A DNA stretch of 64,000 nt from Paraburkholderia piptadeniae (GTDB lineage: Bacteria; Pseudomonadota; Gammaproteobacteria; Burkholderiales; Burkholderiaceae): contig NZ_CYGY02000011.1 in NCBI RefSeq assembly GCF_900007165.1, forward strand, positions 124,001-188,000, given 5' to 3'. The translations under genes and the position numbers were made by a program. Shown in pieces: positions 60,465-64,000 of this stretch. Numbering within the stretch: the stretch's first letter is position 1; every line of letters starts with the position of its first letter. Under the pieces are notes generated by a model. The model did not search any database. It was not told where the DNA came from and saw only the letters and a program-made list of their open reading frames with translations.

Positions 60465-60901
60465 TCACGCTCCGCGCACGAACGCCTTGAGCCGCCGCCA
60501 TATCGAAGGCAGCGGCCCCTCATCGGAGCTGTCGGCGTCCGCGAGCCTGTGCGGCATGTGCTGCAAATCGTCCCAGTCGACTTCAAGCGACCGTGCATGG
60601 CCGGCCGCGGTAAAAGGCCATTCGATCGCAATGGCTCTCACGATCGACGCGGGCGCCTTGCGCCCGCGTGCCCGATATATGCGTTGATCGCCGATGCCTC
60701 CCGTTCGGCTGCCTCACGCGACATGGCCGCAACGTAATCGTTGATCCCTTCGATGTGCACACACCAAAGCTGTTCGCTCAAGTCGCGCTCCATCTCAAGG
60801 CCGACTCGCCGCCCGCTTTTCTGCTCGCTTGATTGCTCGCTTATTTGCTCGCCGTATTGCGCGCCGAGCGCGGATTTCTCCACTCTGATTGCTTGAGGCA
60901 T
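60465..60901 (-). pseudogene. Small hypothetical gene interrupted by a frameshift
   Basis: From the ATG at 60901 the frame gives MPQAIRVEKSALGAQYGEQI, then QLWCVHIEGINDYVAAMSRE and AINAYIGHAGAR, and stops at about 60638. The next frame continues the same protein from about 60660 (APASIVRAIAIEWPFTAAGH, WDDLQHMPHRLADADSSDEG, WRRLKAFVRGA) to a stop at 60465. I recognise both parts as one roughly 140-residue Burkholderia hypothetical protein. A single missing base near 60660, inside a GC hairpin, breaks it. It starts 9 bases after the ATP-grasp stop and was probably co-transcribed with it. Sequencing error or true mutation cannot be told apart here. Confidence 0.65.
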
Positions 60902-60909
60902 CGCCGCAC

Positions 60910-62031
60910 CTACGCGAGCGAAGCCTTGAGGCGTTCCCATTTCAGATCCGAAAAACACGGACCCTGGGTAGCCTCGCTGAACTTGACGTCGTTATGCTCG
61001 GCGTTCCATTCCATCACCTTGACGTTTTCATCGACGTCGACGGTCAGGTCCCAGCCGACGCATCGAGCGAAAGGAATCTTTCCGTGCAGCTCGAGCACGG
61101 TCGCGACGCATTTCCAGAAGGCCGGAATCTTGACGCCCTCGAAAGAGCACCCGGAATCGGGATGCGCGTCGACGGGCAGCCAGTTGTCGAGATAGCCTTC
61201 GCGACGCAATTCGCCCTTGAGCAGATCGACGGGAACACACACCTCGTCTTCCGCCGTGACGTGCGTATGCTCCGCTCTTCCGAGGCGCAGGAAACACGAA
61301 CGAACGGAAATGTCGCCCGCGTCGTCGACCACTGTCGTAAAGCGCAATGTCGCAACCGAATTCAATGTGAATTCGCTGAACACGCGATGCTGCTCGATGT
61401 ACGTCTGAATTACGCCATTGCCATACGACCTGATCACTTCGGGATCGAATGACTTCCGGTCGAAGATGTAGATGCCCGAGCCGCGCGCGGACCCGTCCAG
61501 CTTGTAGACGACCCGATCCGCGTTCTGAAATACGAGCCCTTCGACATGCGCCTGCGGAATCGCCACCTTCTGAGCCGAAAAGAACAGGCCATTAGCAAAG
61601 TACGCGACGTCGGGAAAGCTCTCGCTCCCGAAGATCAGCCGTGAGACCGTCTTCAGGTTTGAGATCTTCCCGTGCCACCCTTTCATGCTCGGGACGACGA
61701 CGGTTCCGTAGAAGTTGTCGGGAATCCAGCCTTCCTTGAACTTGCGGTTGAATGCCGTATAGGCGCGAAGCCACGGCGCGTAGACGGCATCGCCGAACAC
61801 GTCGCGTGCATACGTGTCGGCGAGCCTGAGGTTCATCGGGTCCGCCTTGCCATACGTCTTTTCGAGCACCCGCAGAATTCTCTTCGCCTGCAGCGCGTGC
61901 TCCCAGTGGAACTTGCGGCGCCCAACGGTCTTCAGCGACTTTCTCACGGCGCTCTCGAGATCGCTCGCGATGGTACTGGTTTCGCGCTTCAGCCAGCCAA
62001 GTCCGCTATCCGCTCCCTGTCGAACGTTCAT
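60910..62031 (-). CDS. Sugar-transfer-associated ATP-grasp protein
   Basis: A 373-residue protein of the ATPgrasp_ST type, found in exopolysaccharide and capsule loci. ATP-binding features include VVYKLDGSARGSGIYIFDRK (about 173-192) and IQTYIEQHRVFSEF; near the C-terminus IPFARCVGWDLTVDVDENVK and MEWNAEHN carry the Mg-binding Asp/Glu/Asn set. The substrate is unknown; it may attach an amino acid or other acid to a sugar. Start ATG follows AAGGCCAAAAATA. It lies 17 bases downstream of the initiating transferase gene in one operon. Confidence 0.82.
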   Translation of the reverse strand: MNVRQGADSGLGWLKRETSTIASDLESAVRKSLKTVGRRKFHWEHALQAKRILRVLEKTYGKADPMNLRLADTYARDVFGDAVYAPWLRAYTAFNRKFKEGWIPDNFYGTVVVPSMKGWHGKISNLKTVSRLIFGSESFPDVAYFANGLFFSAQKVAIPQAHVEGLVFQNADRVVYKLDGSARGSGIYIFDRKSFDPEVIRSYGNGVIQTYIEQHRVFSEFTLNSVATLRFTTVVDDAGDISVRSCFLRLGRAEHTHVTAEDEVCVPVDLLKGELRREGYLDNWLPVDAHPDSGCSFEGVKIPAFWKCVATVLELHGKIPFARCVGWDLTVDVDENVKVMEWNAEHNDVKFSEATQGPCFSDLKWERLKASLA

Positions 62032-62048
62032 TATTTTTGGCCTTATGC

Positions 62049-63425
62049 TCAGTACGCGTTGGGATGAACAATGCCTTTGAAAATCGTCGCGCCGATGATG
62101 CGCAGGTCGAGTCTGAAAGACCAGTTGCGCAGATAGTAGAGATCGTGTTCGACACGTCCTTCCATCTTCTCGATGCGATCCGTTTCGCCGCGATATCCAT
62201 TCACCTGTGCCCAGCCCGTGATGCCGGGTTTGATCCGGTAGCGATGGATATAGCCCGACACGACGTTCTGATACAGGTCGTCATGTTCGATTGCGTGCGG
62301 ACGGGGGCCGACCACCGACATCTCGCCGCGCAGCACATTGAAGAATTGCGGCAATTCATCGAGGCTCGTGCGACGCAGGAAGCCGCCGACAGCCGTGATG
62401 CGCGGGTCGCCGCGTTTGGCCTGTTCGAGCACGCCCGCCTTCTGCTTGTGCAGACGCATCGTGCGGAACTTGTAGATCGTAAAAACCCGGCCATCCGCGC
62501 CCTTGCGACGCTGCTTGAAGAACACGGGCCCCGGCGAACTCAGCTTCACCGCAATCGAACAGCCAAGCAGAATGGGGGAGATCGCCAAGATTGCGCAGAA
62601 CGCGAACAGCCGATCGAATATGTCCTTCTTCACCATTGCGTTCGGCGGCAACGGCGACGCTGCGAGATTGATCGTCGGCAGACCGAGCAGGCTCGTCACG
62701 CCGCCTTCGAACAATGCGAGCGTGCGCACGTCCGGCATGAAACGGATGTTGATCAGATCATTGCGAAACTCGTTCACGAGCTTCAGAATCGTGCGCTCTT
62801 CGGCGAGCGGCAACGCGAGCCACACTTCGCTGATCTGCTGCTCGCGAACGTAGCTGGCAAATGCCTTGTGATCGTCGAATGCGGGCACGTGCGGCGACGT
62901 CTCCGCCTCGGGTCGCAGATTGTAGATCGCCCGCGGCCGGAAGCCCGATGCAGTCTCGCTCTCCATCCGGTGAATGATCTCGTTGCAGTGCTCTCCGCAA
63001 GCGGCGACCGCAACCGGCTGCAAATCCAGACCGGCATTGCGGGCGCGGCCGAGCAGCCTGTGCATCACGAGACGGCTGAGGATCAACGAGCCGCCGGAAA
63101 TACCCGTCCAGTACGCAAACCACAGACGCGACACGAAGTCGATGCGATGGAGCGAGAACATCAGCGCCAACGCGCACGCCTGCACGATCAGCCAGCCCAA
63201 CGCCACCTGACCCGTCAGCACGCGCTTCGAGCGTCCGCGCCACGACTCGTAGACACCGAGTGCCGGAAAAATGGCGAGCGAAAACGCCGCGGCAAACGCG
63301 ACAAACGCAAGATAGAACCCTTGCTGCGAGGCATCGTCGAACCGTATTCGCGATGCCACGAGCGCACCCGTCACGATCAAGGCGACGTCGAACACCCTGG
63401 CCAGTAGACCTGTCATTGCACGCAT
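62049..63425 (-). CDS. Undecaprenyl-phosphate glycosyl-1-phosphate transferase (WcaJ/BceB-like)
   Basis: Membrane enzyme of 458 residues that starts exopolysaccharide repeat-unit synthesis by transferring a sugar phosphate, usually glucose-1-P, to undecaprenyl phosphate. About four N-terminal membrane segments, a CoA-binding-like middle domain, then one more hydrophobic segment at KKDIFDRLFAFCAILAISPI and the catalytic Bac_transf domain (GPVFFKQRRKGADGRVF, DELPQFFNVLRGEMSVVGPR, KPGITGWAQVNGYRGE). AAGGGGGGTAGTG before the ATG at 63425. Directly after the GDP-mannose gene, as bceB follows bceA in the cepacian locus. The exact polymer is unproven. Confidence 0.92.
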   Translation of the reverse strand: MRAMTGLLARVFDVALIVTGALVASRIRFDDASQQGFYLAFVAFAAAFSLAIFPALGVYESWRGRSKRVLTGQVALGWLIVQACALALMFSLHRIDFVSRLWFAYWTGISGGSLILSRLVMHRLLGRARNAGLDLQPVAVAACGEHCNEIIHRMESETASGFRPRAIYNLRPEAETSPHVPAFDDHKAFASYVREQQISEVWLALPLAEERTILKLVNEFRNDLINIRFMPDVRTLALFEGGVTSLLGLPTINLAASPLPPNAMVKKDIFDRLFAFCAILAISPILLGCSIAVKLSSPGPVFFKQRRKGADGRVFTIYKFRTMRLHKQKAGVLEQAKRGDPRITAVGGFLRRTSLDELPQFFNVLRGEMSVVGPRPHAIEHDDLYQNVVSGYIHRYRIKPGITGWAQVNGYRGETDRIEKMEGRVEHDLYYLRNWSFRLDLRIIGATIFKGIVHPNAY

Positions 63426-63469
63426 CACTACCCCCCTTCTATCCATCACCCATGTGCAACACCCGTCAG

Positions 63470-64000
63470 TCAGTTGCAACGGCCGTACTGGTCGTCGTAC
63501 CTGACGATGTCGTCTTCGCCGAGATATGCGCCCGACTGGACCTCGATGATCTGAAGAGGTACATGCCCGGGATTCTCGAGACGGTGCCGCACGCCAAGGG
63601 GAATGAAGGTTGACTGATTTTCAGTGAGCAAGAACTGTTCTTCGCCGCGCGTAACCAGTGCGGTTCCACTTACGACGATCCAGTGTTCTGCCCGGTGATG
63701 ATGCATTTGCAGCGACAGACGTGCGCCGGGGCTCACGACGATCCGCTTGACCTGAAAGCGATCCCCGTGATCGATCGAATCGTAAAAGCCCCAAGGGCGG
63801 CGTACTTTTCTATGGTTTTCCGCTTCCGGCGATTTCGTCTGCCGAATACGCGATACAAGTCCTTTGATGTTCTGCACATGGGAGCGATCCGCCACGAGGA
63901 CGGCATCGTCCGTTTCGACGACGACGAGCCCGTTGGTGCCGACGCACGCTACCAGCCGGCCGCCTTCGGAACGCGCATACGTAGCCGTCGCGCCTTCCAT
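63470..64000 (-). CDS. Mannose-1-phosphate guanylyltransferase/mannose-6-phosphate isomerase, C-terminal part (BceA-like)
   Basis: Partial gene running off the right edge; only about 176 C-terminal residues are visible. VETDDAVLVADRSHVQNIKG is the end of the nucleotidyltransferase half; the type II PMI cupin follows with RPWGFYDSIDHGDRFQVKRI, the metal-binding LQMHHHRAEHWIVVSGTALV and IPLGVRHRLENPG. The ATG at the window edge is not a real start. The enzyme makes GDP-mannose for exopolysaccharide. It lies 44 bases upstream of the initiating transferase gene, consistent with a cepacian-like operon. Confidence 0.9.
   Translation of the reverse strand: MEGATATYARSEGGRLVACVGTNGLVVVETDDAVLVADRSHVQNIKGLVSRIRQTKSPEAENHRKVRRPWGFYDSIDHGDRFQVKRIVVSPGARLSLQMHHHRAEHWIVVSGTALVTRGEEQFLLTENQSTFIPLGVRHRLENPGHVPLQIIEVQSGAYLGEDDIVRYDDQYGRCN

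Noticed and set aside
62037..63407. 456-codon open frame on the plus strand opposite the initiating transferase gene
   Set aside because: Same composition and position argument; the minus-strand protein has all catalytic motifs of its family.
1..64000. Search for tRNA, rRNA, CRISPR arrays, integrases and transposases
   Set aside because: None was recognisable by reading; very small or divergent RNAs could be missed without a covariance-model search.

Overview
The window is GC-rich, densely coded DNA from a beta-proteobacterium of the Burkholderiaceae, most likely Paraburkholderia or a close relative. Grounds for this are three small secreted DUF4148-type proteins (a family I associate with Burkholderia), hopanoid-type hpnI/hpnL genes, a start of a cepacian-like exopolysaccharide locus (bceB/bceA-like), a KfrA-like coiled-coil protein typical of secondary replicons, and strong protein resemblance to Burkholderia families throughout. 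No tRNA, rRNA, CRISPR array, insertion sequence or phage gene was seen.

Region 1 (1-11.4 kb): a Kup potassium transporter and an SDR oxidoreductase, then a six-gene leftward cluster with a divergent MarR regulator. It matches the Rhodopseudomonas ali/bad genes that convert cyclohexanecarboxylate to pimeloyl-CoA: aliA (CoA ligase), aliB (dehydrogenase), badK (hydratase), badH (alcohol dehydrogenase), badI (ring-cleaving hydrolase), a second acyl-CoA dehydrogenase, and badR with a 20-bp palindrome in the divergent promoter. Remnants of a fadB/fadJ-type gene lie at its far end. No benzoyl-CoA reductase genes are present, so this looks like a route for alicyclic acids, probably aerobic.

Region 2 (11.4-25 kb): accessory metabolic and stress genes. 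These are two alpha/beta hydrolases, a BBE-type flavoprotein, a secreted HtrA-type protease fused to a TonB-like C-terminal domain, DUF4148 proteins, a DHFR-like protein, and a TetR-ohr-esterase group with three copies of one operator palindrome (TATCTA-N4-TAGATA). Degraded genes and tiny membrane proteins follow.

Region 3 (25-46.8 kb): a signalling and membrane-stress island. It holds a MASE1 histidine kinase and NarL-type regulator pair, a CBS-BON protein, a lone PstS-like protein, a SulP transporter, an outer-membrane barrel, a 2TM potassium channel, a four-gene AI-2E/NodT/HlyD/DUF2955 export operon, a MarC protein, two truncated outer-membrane genes, and a DASS anion transporter beside an LDH-like dehydrogenase with an unusual specificity residue.

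Region 4 (47-55 kb): a secreted clan GH-A glycosidase-like lipoprotein, an MFS/OYE pair with divergent LysR, and an 873-residue KfrA-like coiled-coil protein with internal tandem repeats.

Region 5 (55-64 kb): envelope polymers. There are hpnL- and hpnI-like genes, a GT9 glycosyltransferase, a duplicated-domain lipoprotein, a frameshifted small gene, a sugar-transfer ATP-grasp protein, an initiating glycosyl-1-phosphate transferase, and the 3' end of a mannose-1-phosphate guanylyltransferase/mannose-6-phosphate isomerase gene that runs off the window.
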